A DNA stretch of 64,000 bases, from contig NZ_LS483250.1 in the NCBI RefSeq assembly GCF_900465055.1, forward strand, positions 3,658,001-3,722,000, in the 5' to 3' direction. The position numbers were made by a program, and so were the translations under genes. This DNA is from Moritella yayanosii. GTDB lineage: Bacteria > Pseudomonadota > Gammaproteobacteria > Enterobacterales > Moritellaceae. Every line of letters begins with the position of its first letter. The first letter of the stretch is position 1. Below, in pieces: positions 47,972 to 58,919 of this stretch. The notes under the pieces are model-generated. The model ran no database searches. It worked only from the letters and a program-made list of their open reading frames with translations, and was not told where the DNA came from.

Positions 47972-49270
47972 TTACGATTCATTATTTAAAATACGAATAT
48001 AAGCTTCTTGTTTTAATTCATTCAACCAAGCTTGGCTTTCTTCGACTGCACGACGATTATACAGTAATTGCCATGCTTTTTGGCGATTTGCTTTATCGGT
48101 CGTATCTTGTGTACGTCTATCAATTAGTTGCACTATATGCCAACCATGGCTAGAACGAAATATCGGACTAATTTCGCCTTTCTGCAAGTCTTGCAATGCC
48201 AACTTAAATGCGGGTACATAGATGTTTGGATCTGCCCAACCAAGTTCACCACCTTTGACGGCAGAGCCGGTATCATCTGAATAGGCTTTAGCAAGCTCGG
48301 CAAAGTCAGCGTCGCCTGATTTAATACGCGTTAAGTATTCATTGAGTAATGATTGCGCTTTGTCATCACTTAAGATAACAGATGGTTTAATCAGAATATG
48401 GCGTGCATTAACTTCTTTGGTCAAGACTGTTTCTACACCACGCATACCGCTAACTTTAATGATATGTAAACCTGCGCCACTACGAATTGGACCGATAATA
48501 TCGCCTATTTTAGCATTGGTTACTGCATCTGCAAATAATGTCGGCATTGCATTAATATTCATCCAACCCCAATCGCCCCCATCCAGCGCTTTGGGACCCG
48601 CTGAGAGTGCTAACGCAAGATTTGAGAATGGTTCACCCGCATTAAGTTGCGTTTGTATATCGGCAATTTTAGTTTGTAGTGCATCCATCGTGGCATTATC
48701 TGCCTCGTTAGGTATTCGCAGCATAATATGTTTAATACGGTATTGTCGATTTTTCTGCCCTTGCTCATCAATAATGGCAATTAAGTTATCAACATCTTGA
48801 TCGGAAATGGTAATTCGACGACGCATTTGCATACGTTGTACTTCGTTGGTTAATATCTGAGTACGGATTTCTTCTTTGTAGTCATTAAAATTGCCACCAT
48901 CGGCAACCACACTTTGACGCAGTTGTTCTACAGTTTGGTTATCACCTTTAGCGATATTATTTAGCGTATCTTCAAGCTGAGAATTGCTAATCCGCATGCC
49001 CATTTTCTTGGCCATTTGCAGCTGTAAACTATCAATAATAAGTTTATCTAACGCCTGCTGAGCCAGTACCTCTGGCGATGGTAACGTTTGGCCTGCTTTT
49101 GTCGCACGTTTTTCTACCGAGCGTGTTAATGCCTTTACATCACTCGCTAAAATAACTTCTTCATTAACAATGGCAATCACTTCATCAAGTTTGGTGAGTT
49201 CGGCCTGCGCTTGCCAACTCGTTACCACTATGACTCCAGATAACAGAGTCTTAAGCATTTTTTTTATCAC
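47972..49270 (-). CDS. surA: Periplasmic chaperone and peptidyl-prolyl isomerase SurA
   Basis: Main periplasmic chaperone bringing outer membrane proteins, LptD included, to BamA. A signal peptide ends near residue 23 (SWQAQA). The N-terminal chaperone part has AIVNEEVILASDVKAL. Two parvulin domains follow, about 170-275 and 285-380, each with the family strand pattern (YRIKHIMLRIP, then VNARHILIKPS). It has 432 residues. The GTG at 49270 is preceded by AGGAA; an ATG at 49258 is possible but badly placed. lptD lies 247 bases upstream on the same strand. Confidence 0.95.
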   Translation of the reverse strand: MIKKMLKTLLSGVIVVTSWQAQAELTKLDEVIAIVNEEVILASDVKALTRSVEKRATKAGQTLPSPEVLAQQALDKLIIDSLQLQMAKKMGMRISNSQLEDTLNNIAKGDNQTVEQLRQSVVADGGNFNDYKEEIRTQILTNEVQRMQMRRRITISDQDVDNLIAIIDEQGQKNRQYRIKHIMLRIPNEADNATMDALQTKIADIQTQLNAGEPFSNLALALSAGPKALDGGDWGWMNINAMPTLFADAVTNAKIGDIIGPIRSGAGLHIIKVSGMRGVETVLTKEVNARHILIKPSVILSDDKAQSLLNEYLTRIKSGDADFAELAKAYSDDTGSAVKGGELGWADPNIYVPAFKLALQDLQKGEISPIFRSSHGWHIVQLIDRRTQDTTDKANRQKAWQLLYNRRAVEESQAWLNELKQEAYIRILNNES

Positions 49271-49455
49271 TTTATGAATTCCTATTCAATATCGACTATA
49301 AGTGAGACAGCTGTAGGCTGAAAATTATCAATTTTTTACCACGGGAAATATGAGGATTGTCTAATTTTATGAACACCGAGGTGAAAAAGTAAGCGGAAGT
49401 ATACCTTGTCAGACCTTCAATGCAATCATCATGGGCTGTAAATCCTGGTTTGATT

Positions 49456-49496
49456 AATAACGGCTAGCTTTAACTGGGTTATGTATAGCCGTTATT
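49456..49496. other. 11-bp inverted repeat in the lptD-surA gap
   Basis: AATAACGGCTA (49456-49466) pairs exactly with TAGCCGTTATT (49486-49496) around a 19-base loop, in the 247-base gap between lptD and surA. There is no clean T-run on the minus strand. It may lessen read-through or stabilise the lptD message. Confidence 0.5.
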
Positions 49497-49517
49497 ATAC
49501 CCGTTTACATATCTATG

Positions 49518-51929
49518 TTATTCACGTAACTGGAATGGTTCACCGTATGAAAATAGACTTGAAGTACCGATGTTATTCATATCGGTACCAATACCGCCAA
49601 GACCTTTTAGTTCAAACATTAATGTTGGGCCGCGATCAAAGGTTGTTTCATTGGTATTTATATTATGATTTTTTAAACGATAACCATAATCAAGGCGAAT
49701 TGCCCAACAACATGATTCATATTTAATCCCCACAAAGGCATCTTGGGTTATGTTATTTTCGACATCATAATAATAACTGGCGCCCATGTCCCACTGATTA
49801 TTGATCGGTAAGATAAATTTGGACCCTATTTGGTTTATTCGTGAGTTAATGTTCTCATTTTTCGTTTCTAATATCGACGACGTATCATCAATGTAGCGAT
49901 AGTTAAGTTGTATTTTTGGGCCACTGTCAAAACGGTATTCGATAGCCGCATCAGCACGGCGTACTAAGTCATCTTGAATAGCATATTCAACACTGTTATT
50001 GATGAATAAATTACGGCTTATTTTGACATCGGCTTCCATTACGATACTGGATGTTGTTACCTCCGTGTTGTCTGCGGTGATATCGGTTTCTGGTGCAATA
50101 CCGACTTGGCTATCACCAAAGTAAATGATTTGGCCTAATGAAAAACGGAAACGTTCGCTGCCGATGTCATCAAACACACGACTGGTTAAACCTATGGTGA
50201 ATTGATTGGTATCGGCAATGCGATCTAAACCGCTATAAATACGGTCGCGGTATAAACCGAGGAAATCTTGCTGGATCGTTGATGAGTCATAAATACCAAT
50301 ATTATCTTGGTTTTTATAAGGGATATATAAGTACTGTACTTGCGGCTCTAACGTCTGGGTAATGGCACTTCCAAACCAAGATGTTGGCCGTTCAAAATTC
50401 AAACCTGCATGCAATCTGGCTGTTGGTATCACCCGAAATACTTGTTCTGCCAGTTGACCTTTGTAGCCATTAGCAAAGTTTTTGTTATCTGACTCATTGA
50501 ATGTTTGGTTATAATAAGTCATCGGTAATTTAAACTCAGCAACCGCAAAACCTGCCGGGCGTTTGTAAGGAAAACTAATCTGTGGTTCTATGTGGGTGCG
50601 GATGCCACTGTACATGTTGCTGTTAGAATGAGAGAAATTAGTTATCTCGCTATAAACGGACAGTTCAATGGGATTATTATCAAATTGTTGGTAACCGGTA
50701 AAAGAGATTTTCGGTAATACTTTATGGGGTGTTGAGACTGATGAATTACTTAAAATCTGAAAGTCACGCACTTCAAATTGTGATGACGTCATATCGGTAT
50801 TGTAAGTCAATGCAGCAGTGCGTAGTAATGTATTGCTGTCTCTTGAGCCAGCCGAGGCATTAAGATCAGAAAAATAATTGTTATCACTTACTTGTGTATA
50901 GCTAGCATTGAAATTTAAATTGTCATTAAAATTACCGTTGTGGCTCCAATGGTAGAGAGTACGATCGGTATTGGTTTTCTTATCGTTAGCAAGATATTCA
51001 ACATTAATTTTACCACTCTGACCATCGACTAAATAACGGAATTTAGTGGTTAAGTAGACACCACGCTTCGACATGTAAGTCGGAATTATGGTCATGTCAT
51101 AATTTGGCGCTATATTCCAATAAATTGGTTGCGAAAAAGTAATCCCATTTTCTAATGAATTTTCAAATGATGGAAACAATAAACCGGTTCTACGCTTATC
51201 TGTGGTTGGATAAGTGAAATATGGCATATAGAAAATTGGTACGTCTTTAAAGTACAGCGTTGCGTTATAAGCTTCGGCAGACTCATCTATATTATCAATA
51301 TTGATCGAGGAAGCACGTAATACCCAGCTATTATCCCCAAAGGGACATTCGGTATAAGTCGAGCGTTGCATTAAAATATTGTCACCGCTATTGGTAATAT
51401 AGACCTTTTTAGCTTCACCATTAGCCGCTTGACCGTGCAGTAGGTAATTGACCTGTGTGAGTTCTGCATCTTTGGTATCTAAATTGGCTTTTAATGTTTT
51501 GCCTTTAATTGTCGATGTACTGTCTTCTAATATAACGTTGCCTTTAGCCGTTAGAATATTAGTGAGTTGATAGAGAATAATTTCATCAGCAGATAATACT
51601 CTATTACCTTGAGTAAAGTTCACATCACCGGTAAATATGGCCTTGCTACCTTGGGTCACTTTCGCACTGTTTGATAGTAGCTGGATCTCGTTATTTACTT
51701 TGCTATCTTCAATCGGTGGTTTTATAGCTGGTACATAAGGGTAACATTGTTTAAAAAGTGTTAACTCCGCTAATTCAGATGTAGTGATAGAATCGTCAAT
51801 GGTCCTTGATGTACCATCTTCGTTAGTGATAATGGTGGCTGCGCTAGCTGAGAAGACGACACCGCTGAGTGTTGATAATAAGGTGAAAAGGCGCATTTTA
51901 ACAATCCATTTTGTCATCGATAATTTCAT
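49518..51929 (-). CDS. lptD: LPS-assembly protein LptD
   Basis: Outer-membrane barrel that, with LptE, places lipopolysaccharide in the outer leaflet. A signal peptide (to about 30, VVFSASA) is followed by an LptA-like jellyroll domain (about 85-220: TQGSKAIFTGDVNFTQGNR) and a large barrel domain. The cysteines that form the essential long-range disulphides are present: Cys62, Cys195 in TECPFGDNSW, and the adjacent pair 740-741 in ESCCWAIRLDYG. It has 803 residues. It heads the minus-strand lptD-surA-pdxA-ksgA-apaG-apaH group and is divergent from djlA. Confidence 0.96.
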   Translation of the reverse strand: MKLSMTKWIVKMRLFTLLSTLSGVVFSASAATIITNEDGTSRTIDDSITTSELAELTLFKQCYPYVPAIKPPIEDSKVNNEIQLLSNSAKVTQGSKAIFTGDVNFTQGNRVLSADEIILYQLTNILTAKGNVILEDSTSTIKGKTLKANLDTKDAELTQVNYLLHGQAANGEAKKVYITNSGDNILMQRSTYTECPFGDNSWVLRASSINIDNIDESAEAYNATLYFKDVPIFYMPYFTYPTTDKRRTGLLFPSFENSLENGITFSQPIYWNIAPNYDMTIIPTYMSKRGVYLTTKFRYLVDGQSGKINVEYLANDKKTNTDRTLYHWSHNGNFNDNLNFNASYTQVSDNNYFSDLNASAGSRDSNTLLRTAALTYNTDMTSSQFEVRDFQILSNSSVSTPHKVLPKISFTGYQQFDNNPIELSVYSEITNFSHSNSNMYSGIRTHIEPQISFPYKRPAGFAVAEFKLPMTYYNQTFNESDNKNFANGYKGQLAEQVFRVIPTARLHAGLNFERPTSWFGSAITQTLEPQVQYLYIPYKNQDNIGIYDSSTIQQDFLGLYRDRIYSGLDRIADTNQFTIGLTSRVFDDIGSERFRFSLGQIIYFGDSQVGIAPETDITADNTEVTTSSIVMEADVKISRNLFINNSVEYAIQDDLVRRADAAIEYRFDSGPKIQLNYRYIDDTSSILETKNENINSRINQIGSKFILPINNQWDMGASYYYDVENNITQDAFVGIKYESCCWAIRLDYGYRLKNHNINTNETTFDRGPTLMFELKGLGGIGTDMNNIGTSSLFSYGEPFQLRE

Positions 51930-52107
51930 TAAAATTTTAAAATAGTTGAATATACTAATGCATATTACAGCGATAGACCATGTAATGACTGGTTTTATCC
52001 GGTAAACCTGTAAAAAGATGATGAGATTGATTGATTTGTTACATTTTAAACCGCCATAATACGATTCTTATATAAATACATGTCATTTTTGCTTGGTAGC
52101 TACTGTT

Positions 52108-52899
52108 ATGAATATGTTGTTTTACATTTTATTATTCGCCATTGGTATGAAATTTGGTGGGTTTTTTGGGGCAGTTTTTATGGTTTGGGTTGGCTCGATA
52201 TTAAAGCGCCAATTTGGTCCTCGACTCGGTATTGATACTCGCCCTGCTGCACATAAGCGTCAGGATGTTTTTTTGCACACGTCATTTTCGGTGATGGGGC
52301 ACATGGCAAAAGCGGACGGTCATGTGACCGAAGCAGATATTCATGTGGCAACGCAATTAATGGACCGGATGAAACTGACGGGTGAAACTCGTCGTGCCGC
52401 GCAGGCGTCATTTAGCCAAGGTAAAGACGCTGATTTTCCGTTAGAGCAAACAGTGCGCGATTTTCGTCGTGTGAGTGTGTTGCGCCGTGACCTGATTAAA
52501 ATGTTCCTGGAAATACAAATTCAGGCCGCGTTTGCTGATCACGAATTATCACATTCTGAGCGTGATATTCTTCATCGTATCGGTGCGATATTAGGGGTGA
52601 ACAGCCAAGATATGGACAATTTATTGCAGATGATGGAAGCTGAGATCCGCTCTCACCGTCATGGCAGTAAAGTCAGTCGTGAAGAAGCATTAACTAATGC
52701 TTATCAACAGCTTGGTATAAGTGAGAATGATGACGATAAAATCATTAAACGTGCTTATCGTAAATTAATGAATGAACACCATCCCGATAAGTTAGTGTCA
52801 AAAGGTTTACCAGAAGAAATGATGATTATTGCTAAAGAGAAAGCCCAAGATATTCAAGGTGCTTATGACGTAGTAAAAGAATCGAGAAAAATGCGTTAA
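52108..52899 (+). CDS. djlA: Co-chaperone DjlA
   Basis: A membrane-anchored J-domain protein that works with DnaK and affects the Rcs envelope signalling system in E. coli. One N-terminal membrane segment with glycines (FAIGMKFGGFFGAVFMVWVG) is followed by a TerB-like helical domain (about 55-170). The C-terminal J domain has HPD in MNEHHPDKLV. The ATG at 52108 gives 263 residues; an upstream TTG at 52093 seems unlikely. It is divergent from lptD, the arrangement known from enterobacteria. Confidence 0.94.
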   Translation: MNMLFYILLFAIGMKFGGFFGAVFMVWVGSILKRQFGPRLGIDTRPAAHKRQDVFLHTSFSVMGHMAKADGHVTEADIHVATQLMDRMKLTGETRRAAQASFSQGKDADFPLEQTVRDFRRVSVLRRDLIKMFLEIQIQAAFADHELSHSERDILHRIGAILGVNSQDMDNLLQMMEAEIRSHRHGSKVSREEALTNAYQQLGISENDDDKIIKRAYRKLMNEHHPDKLVSKGLPEEMMIIAKEKAQDIQGAYDVVKESRKMR

Positions 52900-52917
52900 T
52901 ACCAGCCTAGTTTGACC

Positions 52918-52944
52918 AACCAGCCATAAATCATCTGGCTGGTT
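52918..52944. other. Hairpin after djlA
   Basis: AACCAGCC (52918-52925) pairs exactly with GGCTGGTT (52937-52944) around an 11-base loop, 19 bases after the djlA stop codon. No T-run follows, so it is only a possible end of the djlA transcript. Confidence 0.45.
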
Positions 52945-53035
52945 GCAATCTGAGTTTCTACTTGCCCCAGTTATCTATATCACCTAACCAAGCCACTTCA
53001 AGATGCAAACCGATAAAGAAAGTATATTCAAGGCA

Positions 53036-53073
53036 TGAAGTCGAGGATTTAGTTATTCTAAATCAAGACTTCA
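53036..53073. repeat. Imperfect palindrome, possible dispersed repeat
   Basis: TGAAGTC and ATTTAG on the left pair exactly with CTAAAT and GACTTCA on the right, with a small asymmetric bulge between the two stem parts. AGTATATT occurs on both sides (53021 and 53073). It sits in the gap between convergent djlA and rluA. The form resembles short extragenic palindromes of marine gammaproteobacteria. Confidence 0.5.
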
Positions 53074-53078
53074 GTATA

Positions 53079-53768
53079 TTAATCAATTGAAAAAGGTGGT
53101 TTAACCTTAAACTTCATTCTTTCATATGTTAGGGGATGATCAATTTCTAACATAGCAGCATGCAGTTGTAAATGTTCGGCGGCTGCCACGCCTTGTGCTG
53201 ACGCATATAATTCATCACCTAAAATGGGCGTACCCAATGCTAACATATGTACTCGCAATTGATGCGATCGACCAGTCACCGGTTTAAGCAATACTGTTGC
53301 GCTCGCTTGCTGGTTGTTATTGCTGTTGGCAGGTTGCTCTGCAATAACTTGCCAATGGGTCAACGCGGGTTTCCCGTCGATAAAATCAATCATTTGCCTT
53401 GGCCTGTTGGGCCAATCACAACGTAAAGGTAAGTCAATGCTGCCAGACGTGGCAGTTGGGATCCCCTCTAAACGCGCATAGTAGTATTTTGCGGTTGCGC
53501 GTTGTTGAAATTGCCTGCTGATGTGGCTTTGTGCGGTTTTGCTCAGTGCCATTAAGATCACACCTGAGGTACACATATCCAGCCGATGCACAATTGACGC
53601 AGTGGGAAACCGTTCTTGGACCCGACTGGCAATACTGTCGGTATGCTCGGGTAATCGCCCAGGAACGCTTAATAATCCACTCGGTTTGTTTAACACAATA
53701 ATGGCATCGTCTTGATAAATAATATCTAACCTTGGGTGTTGCGGTGGAGCATAAATAAAATCGGACAT
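53079..53768 (-). CDS. rluA: Dual-specificity pseudouridine synthase RluA
   Basis: Makes pseudouridine at position 746 of 23S rRNA and position 32 of several tRNAs. The catalytic motif is IVHRLDMCTSGVILMA with Asp64. DAIIVLNKPSGLLSVPG near 21-37 and LLKPVTGRSHQLRVHMLALG are family blocks. The 229 residues are close to the 219 of E. coli, and no S4 domain is present. It follows rapA on the minus strand, the E. coli order (rapA, rluA, djlA). Confidence 0.95.
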   Translation of the reverse strand: MSDFIYAPPQHPRLDIIYQDDAIIVLNKPSGLLSVPGRLPEHTDSIASRVQERFPTASIVHRLDMCTSGVILMALSKTAQSHISRQFQQRATAKYYYARLEGIPTATSGSIDLPLRCDWPNRPRQMIDFIDGKPALTHWQVIAEQPANSNNNQQASATVLLKPVTGRSHQLRVHMLALGTPILGDELYASAQGVAAAEHLQLHAAMLEIDHPLTYERMKFKVKPPFSID

Positions 53769-53840
53769 AGGGTATATACAATATAGTGAAGTGTTTAGAA
53801 GATAAGTTGTAAATTATTAGTTGTTAATAATAACAATTAA

Positions 53841-53876
53841 TAACCAAGGGGTTAACGGAAATTAACCGCTTGGTTG
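53841..53876 (-). terminator. Terminator-like hairpin between rapA and rluA
   Basis: A 14-position stem with one G-G mismatch (AACCAAG plus GGTTAA paired with TTAACC plus CTTGGTT) has a six-base loop. On the minus strand it is followed by a T-rich stretch (ATTAATTGTTATT). It lies about 25 bases after the rapA stop. Confidence 0.7.
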
Positions 53877-53900
53877 CTCGTCATTATAACGTGCTTTTAG

Positions 53901-56813
53901 TTAGCTTGGAGTAACCACAATAAAACGTACTGCATCTAATTTAAGCTGAGCGTTATTAATGTGCGTGGTGAGTTCTGCTGTTTGTTTTTCAATAAACGCC
54001 AGTTCTTCATCACGTACATTAGGGTTAATCTTCTGCAATGCTTGTAGACGTTCAAGCTCAGCACTCATATTCTGCTGCATTTTTGCCAGTGCAGCGTTAG
54101 TGATCGCTTGCTTTTGATCTTCAGCTACCGCGGTTGATTTACCAATAAGATCATGGATAATCGTTTGAGATGCTGAAACGAGTTTTGTCGCTACATGGCG
54201 GCTAATCGCATTAAGCTGACGATTGAAACTATCAAAATCTACTTTCCCGGCTAAGTTATTACTGTTTTTATCCAGTAATAAACGGATGGGTGTTGCCGGT
54301 AAGAAACGATTAATTTGACAATAAGGCGGTGCCGATGTTTCAACCACATAAAGTAGTTCTAATAAAATAGTACCAGCAGGTAGCGCTGGATTTTTTAATA
54401 GTGAAACGGCGGTTGAGCCCGTATCAGAGGTCATGATTAATTCAATGCATGCGCGTATTAATGGGTGTTCCCAAGTCAGAAAATGTACGTCGTCACGAGA
54501 CAATGCAGTCTCACGATCGAAGGTAACTGTAATGCCGTCTTCAGATAGATGTGGCAAACTTGGTACTAACATCTGATCTGTCGGTTTCAATATCAGCATG
54601 TTCTCGCCACGATCTTCTTGATTTATACCAATTACATCGAATAAGCGTATCGCAAAAATAGGCAGTACCGGACTATCATCATTGGCTTTTAGCTGTGCAA
54701 TAATGTCGTCTGATTTACCCAAACCGTTAGAGTTCAATTCCAGTAAACGGTCGCGACCACTTTCCATTTTTGCTTTTAATGCCTCGTATTGACTACGTGT
54801 ATCAGTGATTAATGCGTCAGTTGCGGCAAGATCAATTTCTTTTGCGGCTAGCTGAGTCAGTAATTCATCTTTTACTTCTGCAAAAATATCGCCACCGATA
54901 GGGCAAGTATGCTCAAACGCATTTAAGCCATTTTGATACCAGTTTTGTAATACATCCTGTGCGGTATTGGTAAAGAAAGGGACGTGAATACTGATGTCAT
55001 TTTTCTGACCGATACGATCTAAACGACCAATGCGTTGCTCAAGTAAATCTGGGTTTAATGGTAGATCAAATAATACTAGGTGTTGTGCAAATTGGAAGTT
55101 ACGACCCTCGGAACCAATTTCAGAACAAAGTAGAACTTGTGCTCCCGCATCCTCTTGGGCGAAGTAAGCACCCGCTTTATCGCGCGCGATAATCGACATA
55201 CCTTCATGGAACACGGTGCCACGAATACCTTCGCTCACCCGCAGTGACTCTTCGATCGACATCGCTGTTTCAGCATTGGCGGCAATCACTAATACTTTTT
55301 CATTTTTATTGGCAAGTAAGAAGTCTTGTAACCATTCAACACGTGGATCAAAACTACACCAAGATGCGTCTTTGCCTTCGAATTCTAAGAAGATCTCTTC
55401 AGGGTATAATCCACGACGAGCCGCTTCCGCATAACTTGCTGTGCCGTTCATCATTTGGGCTACTTTTAATGACGTTTTATATTGGTCTGGTAACGTTAAT
55501 GGAATCGGTTTGTAGTAGCGGGTTGGGAAGCCTTTAATTGCCGAACGTGTATTACGGAATAATAAACGTCCGGTGCCATGGCGATCTAATAATTGACTGA
55601 TTATTGATTGTTTTGCTTTCTCGGCGTCTGCTGAACCGGGTGAAGTCTGGATTAAAGCCAGCTTGTCTGATATATCCGCTTCACTTAATAGTTTAGTTAA
55701 TGATGCTGCAGTTGCGGGTGACACGATGGGTGAATCTAATAGTTGTTGTGCTGCCTGTGCAATGACAGAATAACTATTTTCTTCGGCAACGAATGCGGCA
55801 TAATCATAGAAACGGTTTGGATCTAATAACCGTAAACGGGCAAAGTGACTTTCATGGCCAAGCTGATCCGGTGTTGCTGTTAGTAGTAGCACACCAGGTG
55901 ACTTTTGCGCTAATGCTGCTACAACCTGGTATTCACGACTTGGTTCTGTTTCGCTCCATTTAAGGTGATGCGCTTCATCAACAATCAATAAGTCCCAATC
56001 AGCCCCCACCGCTTGCTCAAAACGACGACGTTTTTTGCGTAAGAAGTCTAGGCTACATAAGATCAATTGTTCAGTTTCAAATGGGTTATCTGCTTCAGCG
56101 AGTGATTCGATACAACGTTCTTCATCAAAAATACTAAAGTGTAGATTGAAACGACGCATCATTTCTACTAACCATTGGTGTTGTAATGTTTCTGGTACCA
56201 AAATTAACACCCGATTGGCAAGGCCAGCTGTCAGTTGTTGGTGGATGATCAAACCCGCTTCAATGGTTTTACCTAAACCCACTTCATCAGCAAGTAAAAC
56301 GCGAGGAGCATGGCGTTTACCCACTTCAGTGGCAATATGTAATTGATGTGGGATCAGACTGACGCGTGGACCCTGAATGCCATTTAATGCAGATTGTTGT
56401 TGAGAAAACTGATGTTGTAATGTTTGGTGACGTAAAACAAAGCGATCCATTCGATCGATTTGACCCGCAAATAAGCGATCTTGTGGTTTATTAAACTTAA
56501 TGAAATTGTTCAGAAATGTTTCACGTAAGGAAACTTCTTCACCGGTGTCTTGATGAATACCTACATAAGTAATGATACCTGAGCTTTCTGTTACTGCGGT
56601 AACGGTTAAACTCCAATCTTCATGAGAGAGTACCTGATCACCGACATTAAACATGACACGCGTGATTGGCGCTTCGTTACGAGCATATAAACGGTTTTCA
56701 CCACTTGCAGGAAATAATAGCGTTAACATTCTGCCTTCTATGGCAACTATTGTTCCTAATCCTAATTCTGATTCCGTATCGCTGATCCAGCGCTGACCAA
56801 GTTGGAAGGGCAT
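53901..56813 (-). CDS. rapA: RNA polymerase-associated ATPase RapA (HepA)
   Basis: A Swi2/Snf2-type ATPase that binds RNA polymerase and helps it recycle after transcription. The N-terminal tandem Tudor-like part (about 1-110) begins with FQLGQRWISDTESELGLGT. Walker A is LLADEVGLGKTIEAGLII (173-190), motif II LIVDEAHHLKW near 280, and the second helicase lobe contains LLCSEIGSEGRNFQFA and LEQRIGRLDRIGQ. It has 970 residues, close to the 968 of E. coli. It is divergent from the rRNA operon. Confidence 0.97.
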   Translation of the reverse strand: MPFQLGQRWISDTESELGLGTIVAIEGRMLTLLFPASGENRLYARNEAPITRVMFNVGDQVLSHEDWSLTVTAVTESSGIITYVGIHQDTGEEVSLRETFLNNFIKFNKPQDRLFAGQIDRMDRFVLRHQTLQHQFSQQQSALNGIQGPRVSLIPHQLHIATEVGKRHAPRVLLADEVGLGKTIEAGLIIHQQLTAGLANRVLILVPETLQHQWLVEMMRRFNLHFSIFDEERCIESLAEADNPFETEQLILCSLDFLRKKRRRFEQAVGADWDLLIVDEAHHLKWSETEPSREYQVVAALAQKSPGVLLLTATPDQLGHESHFARLRLLDPNRFYDYAAFVAEENSYSVIAQAAQQLLDSPIVSPATAASLTKLLSEADISDKLALIQTSPGSADAEKAKQSIISQLLDRHGTGRLLFRNTRSAIKGFPTRYYKPIPLTLPDQYKTSLKVAQMMNGTASYAEAARRGLYPEEIFLEFEGKDASWCSFDPRVEWLQDFLLANKNEKVLVIAANAETAMSIEESLRVSEGIRGTVFHEGMSIIARDKAGAYFAQEDAGAQVLLCSEIGSEGRNFQFAQHLVLFDLPLNPDLLEQRIGRLDRIGQKNDISIHVPFFTNTAQDVLQNWYQNGLNAFEHTCPIGGDIFAEVKDELLTQLAAKEIDLAATDALITDTRSQYEALKAKMESGRDRLLELNSNGLGKSDDIIAQLKANDDSPVLPIFAIRLFDVIGINQEDRGENMLILKPTDQMLVPSLPHLSEDGITVTFDRETALSRDDVHFLTWEHPLIRACIELIMTSDTGSTAVSLLKNPALPAGTILLELLYVVETSAPPYCQINRFLPATPIRLLLDKNSNNLAGKVDFDSFNRQLNAISRHVATKLVSASQTIIHDLIGKSTAVAEDQKQAITNAALAKMQQNMSAELERLQALQKINPNVRDEELAFIEKQTAELTTHINNAQLKLDAVRFIVVTPS

Positions 56814-57114
56814 GTATATTCAAACTCCAAAACCGTAAAAAGGGCGCATGTTACCTAAACAGAAGAGTTAGGTCACGTATAATGACAAATTAAATAATAG
56901 TTTAAATTGATCCAGTAAGTAAATGCTATCTATAGTAAGTGATGAAAATAGAAATATTGAATAATTAAAATCTGAAATCATGATAAATCACCTAAGAGTT
57001 AGGCGTGAAATAGATGGGTTAGATGAACTATCGTTTATTTTTAATTTGTTTTGTTTGAATTATGTTCGGTTTGTAAGGTTTATTTTTAAAATAGAATGAA
57101 ATTTATAAAATCAC

Positions 57115-57142
57115 TTGCCAATGAACCCCCGATCTCTATAAT
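57115..57142 (+). promoter_or_regulatory. rRNA operon promoter
   Basis: TTGCCA at 57115-57120 and TATAAT at 57137-57142 have a 16-base spacer, typical of ribosomal RNA promoters. The preceding 40 bases are A/T-rich, as expected of an UP element. The start point would be near 57149, about 225 bases before 16S. Confidence 0.8.
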
Positions 57143-57175
57143 CAACCCCACTGACACGGCAACAGCCGCTCAGTA

Positions 57176-57188
57176 TGCTCTTTAACAA
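57176..57188 (+). promoter_or_regulatory. boxA antitermination element in the rRNA leader
   Basis: TGCTCTTTAACAA matches the standard gammaproteobacterial boxA that loads NusB/S10 on RNA polymerase. A second copy, TGCTCTTTAAAAA, lies in the 16S-23S spacer at 59054-59066. Confidence 0.85.
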
Positions 57189-57190
57189 TT

Positions 57191-57217
57191 TATTCAAGCA
57201 ATCTGTGTGAGCACTTG
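57191..57217 (+). other. Left arm of the 16S processing stalk
   Basis: This 27-base stretch is complementary, with a few mismatches, to 58939-58965 after 16S: TTCAAGCAAT and GTGTG on this side find ATTGCTTGAA and CACAC on the other. The pair would form the long helix that RNase III cuts to release pre-16S. Confidence 0.75.
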
Positions 57218-57374
57218 CAGAGATATAATGACCAAATATTATATCAATGTAATTGTGAACATAAACTTAAATCGAAAGATGGTAGTTTTATAAACAATAG
57301 AATTTCGGTTTTATTGTTGAAGTACAGAATTCATTGAGCCGACTTAATTGCTTAGGCAATTAGTCAAAAACTTT

Positions 57375-58919
<1,545 letters not shown>

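Larger units (their letters stand above)
56814..57374 (+). other. Gene-free stretch upstream of the rRNA operon
   Basis: 561 bases. The left part is very A/T-rich and should include the rapA promoter and UP or FIS sites for the rRNA promoter, none of which I can place exactly. The right part holds the rRNA promoter, boxA, the left arm of the 16S processing stalk (57191-57217), and a leader hairpin (GACTTAATTGC with GCAATTAGTC) just before 16S. Confidence 0.7.

Noticed and set aside
52022-52080. Promoter boxes between lptD and djlA
   Set aside because: TTGTTA and ATAATA-like boxes are present but the spacings are wrong; no reliable -35/-10 pair.
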